IMG/VR virus record: IMGVR_UViG_3300042691_036629
Coordinates: 117,500-171,766 of that record
Length of the DNA stretch: 54,267 nucleotides
Source of the DNA: a virus
Direction: 5' to 3' (one strand)
Made by a program: the position numbers and the translations under genes. This document shows, one piece after another, positions 6,953 to 15,089 of this stretch; the stretch's first letter is position 1, and each line of letters begins with the position of its first letter. A model generated the notes under the pieces. The model had not been told where the DNA came from. It was given only the letters and a program-made list of their open reading frames with translations, and searched no databases.

Positions 6953-7319
6953 ATCTAATATGATTTGTATATAATATTCCTTCTAAACTCCTAAGAGCTT
7001 TAATACTTAATAAGTATTTTAAGTCAGACTTCAATCTATAACATTCTTCTTTATGTGATATTTCTATGGTTTCTAAGATGGGTTTATTATGATAATTATA
7101 GAAATCATCATTAGATTTAATATCTATATTTAAAACATCTCCTTTAAAGTAGATATTAGTTATAATGAATGGCATAACCGGATTACTGAATAAGTAAAGA
7201 TTAGGTTTATAACCCATTAAATCATCTCCACTTATTTTTAATTTATTGTTTCTATCTAAATAGCTTAGAATTCTTTCTATCATTTCTAACTTTAGATTCT
7301 TGGTTTTTAAGACATTCAT
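6933..7319 (-). CDS. Hypothetical protein
   Basis: 128 aa, untagged. A helical N-terminus (KNLKLEMIERILSYLDR) precedes strands NPVMPFIITNIYFKGDVLNI. Ends with a helix rich in L and K. Overlaps the following gene by 20 nt and the preceding one by 4 nt. Confidence 0.75.
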   Translation of the reverse strand: MNVLKTKNLKLEMIERILSYLDRNNKLKISGDDLMGYKPNLYLFSNPVMPFIITNIYFKGDVLNIDIKSNDDFYNYHNKPILETIEISHKEECYRLKSDLKYLLSIKALRSLEGILYTNHIRYESTLY

Positions 7320-7660
7320 GATAATAATTGATTTAATTTTTCTTCTCTAAAAAAGGCTTTAATCTTTTCTTTATTAATTCTTAATGAATCTCCAGGTGCG
7401 AGTTTAGAATCTGGTGTAGTCCAAGTTAGTTTACCATCATGGGTATACCAGAAGTAATCAGCAAGAGGTTCTCTTTTAAGAACATCATATATTTCTTCTA
7501 ATGCTCCTTTAACTATATCATCTTCTAATTCTTTCTGAGTGCTTTGAGGCATTTTATTAAATGAATGTGTTATTTTATCCCAATACTTAATTGATTTTGG
7601 ATAATTACTATCAATTACCCAATCAAAAAATGGTGTGTTAAAACAATCTTCTAAACTCAT
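7316..7660 (-). CDS. Tagged protein
   Basis: 114 aa. TQKELEDDIVKGALEEIYDV forms a helix; YFWYTHDGKLTWTTPDSKL looks like a beta hairpin. Ends AFFREEKLNQLLS, the LLS form of the tag. Confidence 0.78.
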   Translation of the reverse strand: MSLEDCFNTPFFDWVIDSNYPKSIKYWDKITHSFNKMPQSTQKELEDDIVKGALEEIYDVLKREPLADYFWYTHDGKLTWTTPDSKLAPGDSLRINKEKIKAFFREEKLNQLLS

Positions 7661-8052
7661 AATATCGTCCTTAATAATTGATCTCTCTTATCTTCTAAGC
7701 TCTTACTAAACCAAATGGTTTTTCTATAAGCCACTAATAGTTCTTTCCAATTTGGCATTTTATCCCAAACACCATACACATCCATAGAATCATCCCATAG
7801 AATTATATTTTGTATCTCTGGTTTATCTTCGAGTTTCCATGCCCAATAACCAACCTCTTTAGCTGTTATCATTAGTTTCTCACCAATTACTTTAATACCA
7901 GTTGCTTTGAAGTCATAATTATCATTACCAACTCTTACTTTAAAGTAATCGCCTTTCTTAACATTCTCTGTGGTTTCGAATTCAATATAAACACCACCAG
8001 ATATTTTTTCTCTTCTGTTTGATGCCACTAATTCTGCTGTCAGTACTTTCAT
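7657..8052 (-). CDS. Hypothetical protein, weak tag
   Basis: 131 aa from the ATG giving MKVLTAELVASNRREKISGG; earlier in-frame codons lie inside the upstream gene. Strands GDYFKVRVGNDNYDFKATGI suggest a beta-rich fold. The end SLEDKRDQLLRTIL may be a decayed tag. Confidence 0.75.
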   Translation of the reverse strand: MKVLTAELVASNRREKISGGVYIEFETTENVKKGDYFKVRVGNDNYDFKATGIKVIGEKLMITAKEVGYWAWKLEDKPEIQNIILWDDSMDVYGVWDKMPNWKELLVAYRKTIWFSKSLEDKRDQLLRTIL

Positions 8053-8056
8053 ATTC

Positions 8057-8509
8057 TTAGTATTCAAATCTTTTATCACAATCAAGTAATTGCTCAAACT
8101 CTTCTTCAGGAAGATAATCAAACTCTCCTATAACAGTATTAACAAAATAAGATGCTCTTGAGTAATTGGAGTAGTTGTCTAATACTTCGGATAGGATCTT
8201 ACCAATTTCTTTTAAAGGTTTGTTTTTTAGAAATTTTATGATATCATTCATGTTCATTACTTCATGTGGTCCTTTATCATCATAACTGTAAGTGCCGAAC
8301 TTTTGAATTGCTTTATCTATCTTATCAATAAGTAAAGAAGCATCTTCACTGATATTAGATGTTTGATTTTCTTTTAGTTTTTCTAAATACTCAGTTTCTA
8401 ATCTAAGATAGGATTGTAATACTGCTTTAAGTGTAGGCATATTAATACCACCTCTTTGGTCATAAAGTTCTATCTTATCGATAAGTTGTTGCATTGGTGT
8501 TTTTTCCAT
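8057..8509 (-). CDS. Helical hypothetical protein
   Basis: 150 aa, mostly helices: METxxQQLIDKIELYDQ-like opening, SLLIDKIDKAIQKFGTYSYD, and a closing YLPEEEFEQLLDCDKRFEY. No tag. A TATATTTG box 18 nt before the start (8528-8535) makes this the first gene of its transcript. Confidence 0.75.
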   Translation of the reverse strand: MEKTPMQQLIDKIELYDQRGGINMPTLKAVLQSYLRLETEYLEKLKENQTSNISEDASLLIDKIDKAIQKFGTYSYDDKGPHEVMNMNDIIKFLKNKPLKEIGKILSEVLDNYSNYSRASYFVNTVIGEFDYLPEEEFEQLLDCDKRFEY

Positions 8510-8527
8510 ATTCTTTAGATTTTATAA

Positions 8528-8535
8528 CAAATATA
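8528..8535 (-). promoter_or_regulatory. -7 box TATATTTG
   Basis: TAnnTTTG element 18 nt upstream of the start at 8509. Confidence 0.55.
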
Positions 8536-8543
8536 ATAATTTT

Positions 8544-8774
8544 CTAGGATATTCCCAATTCTTTTATTCTAATTTCTCTCCATTTTTCTAGTGGCATTAA
8601 AACATCCTTGTAATACCATCTTTGTATACCAGCATCATTTGTTACGACCCATGCTCCTTTATCTTTATCAAATAAATAACCGTTTTTATTTGAATCAACA
8701 TTATATATTTTACCTGGTGTTAGTTTTACTTTACGTCCAGCTAAGTCATAATCATCTATACAAATAACTTTCAT
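8544..8774 (-). CDS. Tagged protein, ICI...GKIYNV barrel family
   Basis: 76 aa. MKVICIDDYDLAGRKVKLTP, GKIYNVDSNKNGYLF, VVTNDAGIQRWYYKDVLMPL and EKWREIRIKELGIS. A textbook member of the family, with an added serine after the tag. Confidence 0.87.
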   Translation of the reverse strand: MKVICIDDYDLAGRKVKLTPGKIYNVDSNKNGYLFDKDKGAWVVTNDAGIQRWYYKDVLMPLEKWREIRIKELGIS

Positions 8775-9052
8775 TCTAATATCTTATTAAGTTTTTCATC
8801 TCTAAACATGGTATGGTTTATGAATAGTTCTTTCATAAACATACCGATATAATTATCATAAATATCAACACCATCAACTTTAAATCCTGTTGGTTCTGGT
8901 ATAACTAATTCAGATGGTGTTGATTTACCTTCACCAAATATTCTATATACTTTATTCATAAACTCTTCACCAACATACCATTTACCTTCTTCTACAAGAA
9001 TGTTTTCTGTTCCTGATAATATAAAAGTTTTTATACAGAATATTTTTTCCAT
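8771..9052 (-). CDS. Tagged protein
   Basis: 93 aa. MEKIFCIKTFILSGTENILV and EEGKWYVGEEFMNKVYRIFG place it loosely in the barrel family, but the middle (PEPTGFKVDGVDIYD) is distinct. Tail FRDEKLNKILE. Overlaps the upstream gene by one base. Confidence 0.78.
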   Translation of the reverse strand: MEKIFCIKTFILSGTENILVEEGKWYVGEEFMNKVYRIFGEGKSTPSELVIPEPTGFKVDGVDIYDNYIGMFMKELFINHTMFRDEKLNKILE

Positions 9053-9765
9053 TAGTGTTTGTGATTTATTACTTTAGTTTCTCCTTTTTGAACGTGTTCG
9101 CGTTCGTTAAGTATTCTTTTTATTTTTAGATTTCCTCTTCCTTGATTTATAAACAAACTTCTTTTATACATCTTTAAAAGTCTTTCAGTAGAGAGTTTAT
9201 CAAGTTTTTTATCAATTGAAATATTAGTAAGATCTTCTTTTTTTCGTTTACGTAAACAAACACCATCTACATATCTATGTTCGGTATCTCCTACTTTAAC
9301 ACTCCATAGTTGGTTACCACCAAGATATTGGTGTTTGAATGTTATAATACCATAGTGTCCATTGTAGTGTACTGGGTCTCCTATTTCAAAAGACTTTGAA
9401 TATTCTTTCTTTGCTTCAATAACTTGACGATAATCAAACTTATATTGTTTAGTTGGAGTTCTAAGTTCTTCTAATCGTTTTTGTTGTTCTTGTGTATAGA
9501 TAATACTTTCTACATCAAATGATGGTAGTTCTTCTCTATCTGTTTTTAAGATGAAGTCTATAAGACTATCACGAACTTCAGCTTTTATATCAAGCATTTC
9601 ACACTCAATAGTAAATTGTGGTTTGTTATTATAATACTCTAAACTTATGTAAGTAATATCATAATATTTATCATCTTTAACTTTACTTTTCTCGATAGAA
9701 ATCAATCTCCAAAAGTCTTTTATATTGGATCTAATTTTATTTAGAATATTTTCATTATGTTCCAT
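9052..9765 (-). CDS. Hypothetical protein with KOW/SH3-like segment
   Basis: 237 aa, one of the larger untagged proteins. The N-terminal 90 residues are alpha/beta; residues about 135-185 (FEIGDPVHYNGHYGIITFKH then WSVKVGDTEHRYVDG) read like a single SH3/KOW barrel in which GDxVxxNGxxGxI is typical. The C-terminus is strongly basic, compatible with nucleic-acid binding. No catalytic motif seen. Confidence 0.7.
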   Translation of the reverse strand: MEHNENILNKIRSNIKDFWRLISIEKSKVKDDKYYDITYISLEYYNNKPQFTIECEMLDIKAEVRDSLIDFILKTDREELPSFDVESIIYTQEQQKRLEELRTPTKQYKFDYRQVIEAKKEYSKSFEIGDPVHYNGHYGIITFKHQYLGGNQLWSVKVGDTEHRYVDGVCLRKRKKEDLTNISIDKKLDKLSTERLLKMYKRSLFINQGRGNLKIKRILNEREHVQKGETKVINHKH

Positions 9766-9776
9766 GTGACAATATA

Positions 9777-10070
9777 TTATATTCCTAATTGATTTAATTT
9801 TATGTCTCTTATTTTCTCTTTTATGATATTTGTTATTATTTGGATATTACCACATAATTCTAAATCATAATAGGACTTATTAATTTCAAATGGGTGTTCA
9901 ATAACCTTTATATTATAATAAGTAAGATCTTTTGTGTGTAGTTTCTTATGAATTAATTTTATATAATTACTTCTACGAACAGTTATAAATTCATCAATCC
10001 AACTCATGTATGATGTTTGTTGTTTATGAATTAAACTCAATGATTCCCAATACCATTTTTTATCTTCCAT
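9777..10070 (-). CDS. Tagged protein
   Basis: 97 aa. Helix WYWESLSLIHKQQTSYMSW, basic centre (VRRSNYIKLIHKKLHTKD) and tail IRDIKLNQLGI. No family recognised. Confidence 0.78.
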   Translation of the reverse strand: MEDKKWYWESLSLIHKQQTSYMSWIDEFITVRRSNYIKLIHKKLHTKDLTYYNIKVIEHPFEINKSYYDLELCGNIQIITNIIKEKIRDIKLNQLGI

Positions 10071-10092
10071 TAGTATTATGAAGTATATCTAT

Positions 10093-10434
10093 TTAATTAA
10101 ATGAATAGATGAAACTTTCTTCGAAGTCATAGTTGTTAGCCATTTCTCTTAATTTATCAACTGTAATAGAATTATAAAAATCTTCACCTCTACCTACTAC
10201 ATCATAAACTAAATCACCCCAACTATCATCACCAACACTGATACCTGGTCCGCCATCATGTCCTAACCAAGCTGATTCATATTTTTTGAATAGAATGTTT
10301 GCTTTCTCATTTACAAATTCTTCTATTTCTCTTTGGTTATCTAAACCAGATAATTCATTTTGAATTCTTTCATAATCATGATCTGATTTCCATTTAAGAC
10401 CTTCGATTACTTTCCAAATTTCTTTCTCACTCAT
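10093..10434 (-). CDS. Acidic helical hypothetical protein
   Basis: 113 aa. KANILFKKYESAWLGHDGGP and ISVGDDSWGDLVYDVVGRGE are distinctive glycine/aspartate turns between helices. Ends NYDFEESFIYSFN, no tag. Carries its own upstream TATATTTG box (10455-10462). Confidence 0.75.
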   Translation of the reverse strand: MSEKEIWKVIEGLKWKSDHDYERIQNELSGLDNQREIEEFVNEKANILFKKYESAWLGHDGGPGISVGDDSWGDLVYDVVGRGEDFYNSITVDKLREMANNYDFEESFIYSFN

Positions 10435-10454
10435 ATCTTATAATATTATTATTA

Positions 10455-10462
10455 CAAATATA
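10455..10462 (-). promoter_or_regulatory. -7 box TATATTTG
   Basis: TAnnTTTG element 20 nt upstream of the start at 10434 in a 38-nt gap. Confidence 0.55.
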
Positions 10463-10472
10463 CTAAAAAATA

Positions 10473-10898
10473 TTATATACCAAGTGAATTAATTTTATAA
10501 TCTCTATCAAACTCTTTTACAATTCTTTTAAAGTCGTCTGTTAATCTAAATGCTTCATCATCTATTAAACATTGGTTTAGGAATATGTCTTTATTTAATT
10601 CCATTTCAGTTACAATCACTTCATCAAAATCTTTAATCTTATCATACTTATTTAATAAGGTTTGATATTGATAAGATTCTTTCCAGATGAATTCATCATC
10701 ATAATGATCAAACCATTGATCACTTTTTGGATCCCAATTGTCAGGCTCATCTAATATAGTTGAATAAGTTCTGTGGAATGTTCTCCATTTTTCAGCAATC
10801 TCATTTGCTTTATCTTTATCGGTGAAAAGACCAATAGTTATTAGTTGTGATCCTTCAAAATCACTATACATTATTTCTACTTGCCAAATCTTACTCAT
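10473..10898 (-). CDS. Tagged protein, alpha/beta
   Basis: 141 aa. MSKIWQVEIMYSDFEGSQLI then GLFTDKDKANEIAEKWRTF resembles the strand-helix opening common in small phage proteins that end a first strand with 'LFxDKDKAxEIA'. Acidic centre. Tail EFDRDYKINSLGI. Confidence 0.78.
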   Translation of the reverse strand: MSKIWQVEIMYSDFEGSQLITIGLFTDKDKANEIAEKWRTFHRTYSTILDEPDNWDPKSDQWFDHYDDEFIWKESYQYQTLLNKYDKIKDFDEVIVTEMELNKDIFLNQCLIDDEAFRLTDDFKRIVKEFDRDYKINSLGI

Positions 10899-11236
10899 TC
10901 AAATAATTTATTTAATTTATCGTCTCTATCAAACTCTTTATATAGATTATTCAGTTTGTCTATTTTCCATTGTTGGTCAAAAATCTGATGTATATGTGTA
11001 TATAAAATACCTTTACGGAAATCTGGCTTACCACCATTTGGTATATGAGATAATCGAAACCAACATATCTCATCACCAACTACATATCTAAAATAATAAG
11101 CATCATCATTTTTAAGTAATCTAATAGTTTTAATTTTATTAGATTGTATATCACCAATCATCTTTTTATAAGCGTTAGATGTAGTGATATTAGCAAGAAC
11201 TATATTATCTGTATCAATCCAATCTATATGTTCCAT
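10895..11236 (-). CDS. Tagged protein
   Basis: 113 aa. Strands IVLANITTSNAY, DAYYFRYVVGDEICWFRLSH; a helical end NNLYKEFDRDDKLNKLFE. The same EFDRDxK lead-in to the tag occurs in the adjacent gene at 10473, suggesting that the two tails are related by exchange. Confidence 0.78.
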   Translation of the reverse strand: MEHIDWIDTDNIVLANITTSNAYKKMIGDIQSNKIKTIRLLKNDDAYYFRYVVGDEICWFRLSHIPNGGKPDFRKGILYTHIHQIFDQQWKIDKLNNLYKEFDRDDKLNKLFE

Positions 11237-11248
11237 TAGAGTATAATT

Positions 11249-11755
11249 TCAACAATCATTATCTTCATCTATTAGTGTATCAACGTACCTTATATATGGC
11301 TCATCATTTAAAATTCTTTTATCATTTTCTGACAACGACTCTATTCCGTATAAGTTTATTTTATCTAAGATTATATCTTTTGTTATGTAGTTTTCAATAT
11401 AATCATCGAAGGTAATTATCATATTTTCTTTTAAGAATCCATATATTTCCATATCGTGTTTACCGTATAATACTTCATCGGTAATATCTTCTACTTTGGT
11501 GAAACCATCCATACCTTCGTGAATGATAGCATCCCATTTTTTAAATTCTATTGCGTATTCTTCTGGACAGAAACCTACACTTAGATATAGATCACCGTCT
11601 CTCCAATGACATACTTTACCGTCGTATCTAAGATCGAAGAAATCATAACGATTAGCAAAATCAATTAAAAAGTCTTTAGTTTCTTTTTCAAATTTATCAA
11701 GACCTATGGTAGTTTCTTCTTCAGAGAATGAAGAAATAAATCTGTATATTCTCAT
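11249..11755 (-). CDS. Acidic hypothetical protein
   Basis: 168 aa, strongly acidic. GKVCHWRDGDLYLSVGFCPE and EEYAIEFKKWDAIIHEGMDG are recognisable strand-turn elements; the C-terminal third is helical (SLSENDKRILNDEPYIRYVD). No tag, no known family. Confidence 0.72.
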   Translation of the reverse strand: MRIYRFISSFSEEETTIGLDKFEKETKDFLIDFANRYDFFDLRYDGKVCHWRDGDLYLSVGFCPEEYAIEFKKWDAIIHEGMDGFTKVEDITDEVLYGKHDMEIYGFLKENMIITFDDYIENYITKDIILDKINLYGIESLSENDKRILNDEPYIRYVDTLIDEDNDC

Positions 11756-11887
11756 TTATTTTAATTCAATAGATATATTATCAGTTTCGGTACCTAACAA
11801 ATTTGCTAACTTCTCTTTTAATTCCTCTATCTCATTGACATCAATCATAACATCTTTATAAACAGAGATTGATATAAGTTCTTTCAT
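11756..11887 (-). CDS. Short acidic protein
   Basis: 43 aa from the ATG that follows the upstream membrane-protein stop by one base (MKELISISVYKDVMIDVNEI); a longer reading overlaps that gene and is not preferred. Ends in a probable helix-strand (LGTETDNISIELK). Confidence 0.6.
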   Translation of the reverse strand: MKELISISVYKDVMIDVNEIEELKEKLANLLGTETDNISIELK

Positions 11888-11888
11888 T

Positions 11889-12059
11889 TTAGTTGTTGTT
11901 AGAATTTCTATTTCTTTTAATGATGTTACCAGCGAAGACAACGATGATTGCTATCCAAAGTGGTATTAGTACGATTGACCAAGACCAGTTAATTACTCCG
12001 AATATTTTTAGGATTATTAATATAATTAATACAGGTCCTAATATAGATTTATTTTTCAT
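11889..12059 (-). CDS. Two-span membrane protein, Fragile-X-F-like
   Basis: 56 aa. Two hydrophobic spans separated by FGVINWSWSIVLIPLW, then a basic tail (NIIKRNRNSNNN). The sequence resembles the short 'transmembrane Fragile-X-F' proteins common in phages and bacteria (KxxGVIxWSWxxVxxPLW). Function of that family in phages is not known. Confidence 0.7.
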   Translation of the reverse strand: MKNKSILGPVLIILIILKIFGVINWSWSIVLIPLWIAIIVVFAGNIIKRNRNSNNN

Positions 12060-12101
12060 ATTTATAGATTTTATTTTAGTATAAAGTTAGAAATATATTT
12101 T

Positions 12102-12335
12102 TTATATTCCTAATTCTTTAAGTTTAATTTCTCTTACTTCTGATATTGTTAAAAAATTATCAGCGTTATACTTTCTGAGCATTCCGTCTTCACATTTTAC
12201 TATATAAGATGGTTCGTCTGGTTTGAATGTGATTACATCATATATGATTGGTGCTGGTTCACATTCATACCACTCACCTTTTATAAGGACTTGGGTATCT
12301 ACCCAATTTACATTTATTTTGGATTGGCATTTCAT
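12102..12335 (-). CDS. Tagged protein, barrel family
   Basis: 77 aa. MKCQSKINVNWVDTQVLIKG, GEWYECEPAP, YIVKCEDGMLRKYNADNFL and VREIKLKELGI. The GKxYxV element is replaced by GEWYEC but the order of elements is kept. Confidence 0.82.
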   Translation of the reverse strand: MKCQSKINVNWVDTQVLIKGEWYECEPAPIIYDVITFKPDEPSYIVKCEDGMLRKYNADNFLTISEVREIKLKELGI

Positions 12336-12574
12336 AGTCCAAGTTGTTTAAGTTTTTCTTCTCTCAGTTGGTTTTTTGAAAGTGTTATCTGATTTTGGTT
12401 CACAACATAATGTTTACTTACGTCAAATGCTTTATCCGGATCTGTTGGTATTAGTCTAATTTTAGTTAGACCTTTTGATGTCTTTTCATCTAATATCTCA
12501 GTTACTTTATATAAATCATAATTATCTCCAAATAATTTGATTGATACTTCGTCACCTACTTTGAAATCTCTCAT
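12332..12574 (-). CDS. Tagged protein, SH3/KOW-like
   Basis: 80 aa. MRDFKVGDEVSIKLFGDNYD is a typical VGDEVxI barrel opening; later TKIRLIPTDPDKAFDV. Tail LREEKLKQLGL. A TATTTTTG box lies at 12598-12605. Confidence 0.82.
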   Translation of the reverse strand: MRDFKVGDEVSIKLFGDNYDLYKVTEILDEKTSKGLTKIRLIPTDPDKAFDVSKHYVVNQNQITLSKNQLREEKLKQLGL

Positions 12575-12615
12575 AATCCAATTTCTTTATTTTTATACAA
12601 AAATAATATTCTTTT

Positions 12616-12625
12616 TTAATATATA
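12616..12625 (+). promoter_or_regulatory. Putative late promoter TTAATATATA
   Basis: Ends 5 nt before the ATG at 12631; preceded by a T-run. Confidence 0.55.
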
Positions 12626-12630
12626 CAAAT

Positions 12631-13062
12631 ATGAAATATTTAAAGATATTTGAAGATTTTAATGACCCTATAACGGAAAATAATAATAAGGCTAATGAGA
12701 TAGTAGATGATATTAAAACCATTTCATATCTTTTAGAAGAAGAAGGTTTTGAATTAAGATATACATTTGCTACTAAATCTGGTAATTCTTTTGAGGTTGA
12801 TGAATATAATAAAATCATTAATAGTCATGTTTTTAATACTAAATCAGTAAATATAGATATGGTGGTTGTAAAAATAATTGGAAGAACAATTACTGATCCT
12901 AAAACATTCCAAAGGACTTTAACTGATAGTGGTAAAGAAGCCATTGAGAGATATATTAATCTCTTAAAAGAACACTTAGATTATATAGACCCTAATAATA
13001 TAACTACTCAAAGATCTTTGATCGGGAATACAAATGTTATAATTAAATTAGATAAAGAGTAG
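12631..13062 (+). CDS. Head-targeting-type protein
   Basis: 143 aa. The N-terminus MKYLKIFEDFNDPITENN is the targeting-type module; the rest is alpha/beta with GFELRYTFATKSGNSFEVDE and a helix SGKEAIERYINLLKEHLDYI. One of few plus-strand genes in this half, with its own late-type promoter. Its 3' end overlaps the convergent gene by 15 nt. Cargo function unknown. Confidence 0.78.
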   Translation: MKYLKIFEDFNDPITENNNKANEIVDDIKTISYLLEEEGFELRYTFATKSGNSFEVDEYNKIINSHVFNTKSVNIDMVVVKIIGRTITDPKTFQRTLTDSGKEAIERYINLLKEHLDYIDPNNITTQRSLIGNTNVIIKLDKE

Positions 13063-13302
13063 ATATAATCTTATATCTCTTATAATAGATTGATCTCTTA
13101 AATCTGAAGCACCACTCTTTATATATTCCGATAAATATGATTCACATATACTAATAAACTCTTCAGTTTCTATTTCATCATTATCAGAATATAATCCATA
13201 GACTTCCTTCTTAATATCACTTACTACGCAATATAAATAGAATGATCCTGATGTCATAGAAGTCATTTCATTAATTATCTTGGTAGCAATTGATATTCTC
13301 AT
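13048..13302 (-). CDS. Hypothetical protein with decayed tag
   Basis: 84 aa. MRISIATKIINEMTSMTSGS then strands YLYCVVSDIKKEVYGLYSD. The ending IIRDIRLYLLFI looks like a tag degraded after RDIRL, possibly because the 3' end overlaps a convergent gene. Confidence 0.72.
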   Translation of the reverse strand: MRISIATKIINEMTSMTSGSFYLYCVVSDIKKEVYGLYSDNDEIETEEFISICESYLSEYIKSGASDLRDQSIIRDIRLYLLFI

Positions 13303-13574
13303 AGTCCTAATTCTTTTAGTCTATCTTCTCTTTTTGTTTGAGGGTTTATTTTTCGAGATTCTTCAGTTTCAACCCAACCAGTAAAAATTGTTTTATGCCA
13401 AAAATCACTATTGTGTTTTTTAAACTCACCATCTACTATTTTAGCAACAGATCTATATTTTATTTTAGGATATTCATTTAAATCTAATTCATATAGATGA
13501 TCATCATTTTGTTCACTTGCTACAATCATGCCAGTGTGTAATTCCGAAATATCTAATCTTCTTAATATCTTCAT
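13299..13574 (-). CDS. Tagged protein
   Basis: 91 aa. LDISELHTGMIVASEQNDDH resembles the opening strands of the barrel proteins; YRSVAKIVDGEFKKHN and a TGWVETEES turn follow. Tail KREDRLKELGL. Confidence 0.8.
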   Translation of the reverse strand: MKILRRLDISELHTGMIVASEQNDDHLYELDLNEYPKIKYRSVAKIVDGEFKKHNSDFWHKTIFTGWVETEESRKINPQTKREDRLKELGL

Positions 13575-13783
13575 TCTCCTAGTAACTCACTAAGTTTTTT
13601 ATCGCGAGCTTCAGCTTTTTCTCTTGCCAATCTTTCTTCCTCTGATTCTGATGGTTTTGATTCATACCATATTTTAGCGTCATAATATTTTGAAAGGTAT
13701 TTACCATCATATGTCATATACCCATCTTCATCGTCAAAAGAGTATTTACCATACTTATCGTATGTTGTATATTTATCTTTCAT
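13571..13783 (-). CDS. Tagged Tyr/Asp/Glu-rich protein
   Basis: 70 aa. Low-complexity aromatic-acidic N-terminus (YTTYDKYGKYSFDDEDGYMT), then a charged helix EEERLAREKAEARDKKLSEL running straight into the tag ending LLGE. This suggests that the tag continues a single helix. Confidence 0.78.
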   Translation of the reverse strand: MKDKYTTYDKYGKYSFDDEDGYMTYDGKYLSKYYDAKIWYESKPSESEEERLAREKAEARDKKLSELLGE

Positions 13784-13787
13784 AAAG

Positions 13788-13886
13788 TTAACTTATTAAT
13801 AAGATTGCTATTATTCCCATTATACCTACTCCTAAAATCAAGCCAATTGTAAAATACTCAGCTCTTTCTGATTTCTTCTTAGCCAT
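13788..13886 (-). CDS. Mini membrane protein
   Basis: 32 aa: a basic start MAKKKSERAEYF and one membrane span (TIGLILGVGIMGIIAILLIS). Its start overlaps the 3' end of the upstream gene by 8 nt, consistent with coupling. Function unknown. Confidence 0.6.
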   Translation of the reverse strand: MAKKKSERAEYFTIGLILGVGIMGIIAILLIS

Positions 13887-14064
13887 TATAGTTTTCTATT
13901 TCATCAACATATTCTGGGATTCTTATAATATCATCATACCATTGTAAATTACTTAAATCCTCATTTTTCATGGTTTCTAATAATATAAGATATTCCATTC
14001 CTGTTTCATAAAAGTTCTTTATAAACCAAGATATACGTTCTTCGTAAGTTAACTTTTCTCTCAT
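13879..14064 (-). CDS. Helical hypothetical protein
   Basis: 61 aa. YEERISWFIKNFYETGMEYL and a second helix; ends DEIENYNG, no tag. A TATATTTG box lies at 14070-14077, 5 nt upstream, so the transcript would have almost no leader. Confidence 0.7.
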   Translation of the reverse strand: MREKLTYEERISWFIKNFYETGMEYLILLETMKNEDLSNLQWYDDIIRIPEYVDEIENYNG

Positions 14065-14069
14065 AATTA

Positions 14070-14077
14070 CAAATATA
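14070..14077 (-). promoter_or_regulatory. -7 box TATATTTG
   Basis: TAnnTTTG element 5 nt before the start at 14064. Confidence 0.55.
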
Positions 14078-14087
14078 TGAAAAATAT

Positions 14088-14705
14088 TTATAAACCCAAT
14101 TCTTTTAGTTTTCTTTCTCTTATGTTAGATTTCATTATTGCTTCCATATTATGATAAACATCTTTAGTTGATTCCCAAACTTTGTTTGATACGGTACGTT
14201 TAACTATCTCATTATTAATTTCTATATAGAGTCTTTTCTTAGAAATAAAGTAGATTTGATTTATTTGATGTATCTCATATGGTACTCCAATACTTTTAAT
14301 GAAATCTTCATCTTGTATCTCAGTAACATAGATAGAATCTGTATCAATATAAAGAACAGTATCAATATATTTATTAAAGTAATATTCCATTATAGAATAC
14401 ATATATCCACTAATTCTAACTGAGTTTTTAAATTCTAACTTACCAAACCAACTATTTAATATTAGATTTTCATAATCTGAATGGTTATTCCTTTTAAGTA
14501 GTTCTTTTAAATCATCTATCTTTATATTTGATTTATCATCACCTGTTATTAACCCTTCGTCATAAAACTGTATAATAAGATGGGTATAAAGTTTTTTAAA
14601 CTCTATTTTTAAGATATTACTATGTATTGATAAGTTATTAAACTTAGAGTTTAACTCACAAAAACCACCACTGTTATTATGATTATCTAAAAATTGTTTA
14701 AGCAT
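14088..14705 (-). CDS. Tagged DNA-polymerase-B-like palm protein
   Basis: 205 aa from the ATG that overlaps the upstream stop. Three family-B polymerase signatures appear in order. LYTHLIIQFYDEG (about residue 40) resembles motif A but lacks its Asp. LILNSWFGKLEF (about residue 85) resembles the motif B NSxYG. LYIDTDSIYV (about residue 120) is motif C with DTDS. The fold is far too short for a polymerase (usually over 550 aa), has no exonuclease, and ends in the genome's tag IRERKLKELGL. It is probably a remnant palm domain re-used as a binding protein; catalysis is unlikely. Confidence 0.65.
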   Translation of the reverse strand: MLKQFLDNHNNSGGFCELNSKFNNLSIHSNILKIEFKKLYTHLIIQFYDEGLITGDDKSNIKIDDLKELLKRNNHSDYENLILNSWFGKLEFKNSVRISGYMYSIMEYYFNKYIDTVLYIDTDSIYVTEIQDEDFIKSIGVPYEIHQINQIYFISKKRLYIEINNEIVKRTVSNKVWESTKDVYHNMEAIMKSNIRERKLKELGL

Positions 14706-14877
14706 TAATTCCAATTTGTTTTAATTTCCAATCTCTATAACATTTCTTACAAATCGTAACATTTATTTCTGTTTTAAGACCATTAATTTTAGCGGGTATA
14801 GTATAAATATCTTCACCAGTTATCACCTCATCACATTTAAAACAATTTGGTGATTTATATGACCAACTTCCACTCAT
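14698..14877 (-). CDS. Small tagged zinc-finger protein
   Basis: 59 aa. CFKCDE near residue 13 and CKKCYRDW near residue 46 form a two-knuckle zinc site around a strand-rich centre (IYTIPAKINGLKTEINVTI). The second CxxC runs directly into the tag (YRDWKLKQIGINA, three extra residues). Overlaps the next gene at ATGCTTAA. Confidence 0.78.
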   Translation of the reverse strand: MSGSWSYKSPNCFKCDEVITGEDIYTIPAKINGLKTEINVTICKKCYRDWKLKQIGINA

Positions 14878-15083
14878 TATATTCCCAATTCAGTTAATTT
14901 CTTATCTCTAATCACATCTGTGTGATAAACAGGTTTCCAAATGTGTGGATATTTAGAAAACTCACCACTTGTATATGGTTCAAATTCTCCAAGTTTTCTT
15001 CTATTACCTGGATAATCAGCAATCAAAATATATCCCTTAATCTCAGGGTGTCTTCTCGGTGTACTACACATACAAGGTCTCAT
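14877..15083 (-). CDS. Tagged protein
   Basis: 68 aa. Cys-rich start MRPCMCSTPRRHPEIKGYIL, then FEPYTSGEFSKYPHIWKPV and the tail IRDKKLTELGI. One-base overlap with the next gene. Confidence 0.78.
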   Translation of the reverse strand: MRPCMCSTPRRHPEIKGYILIADYPGNRRKLGEFEPYTSGEFSKYPHIWKPVYHTDVIRDKKLTELGI

Positions 15084-15089
15084 TAACTC

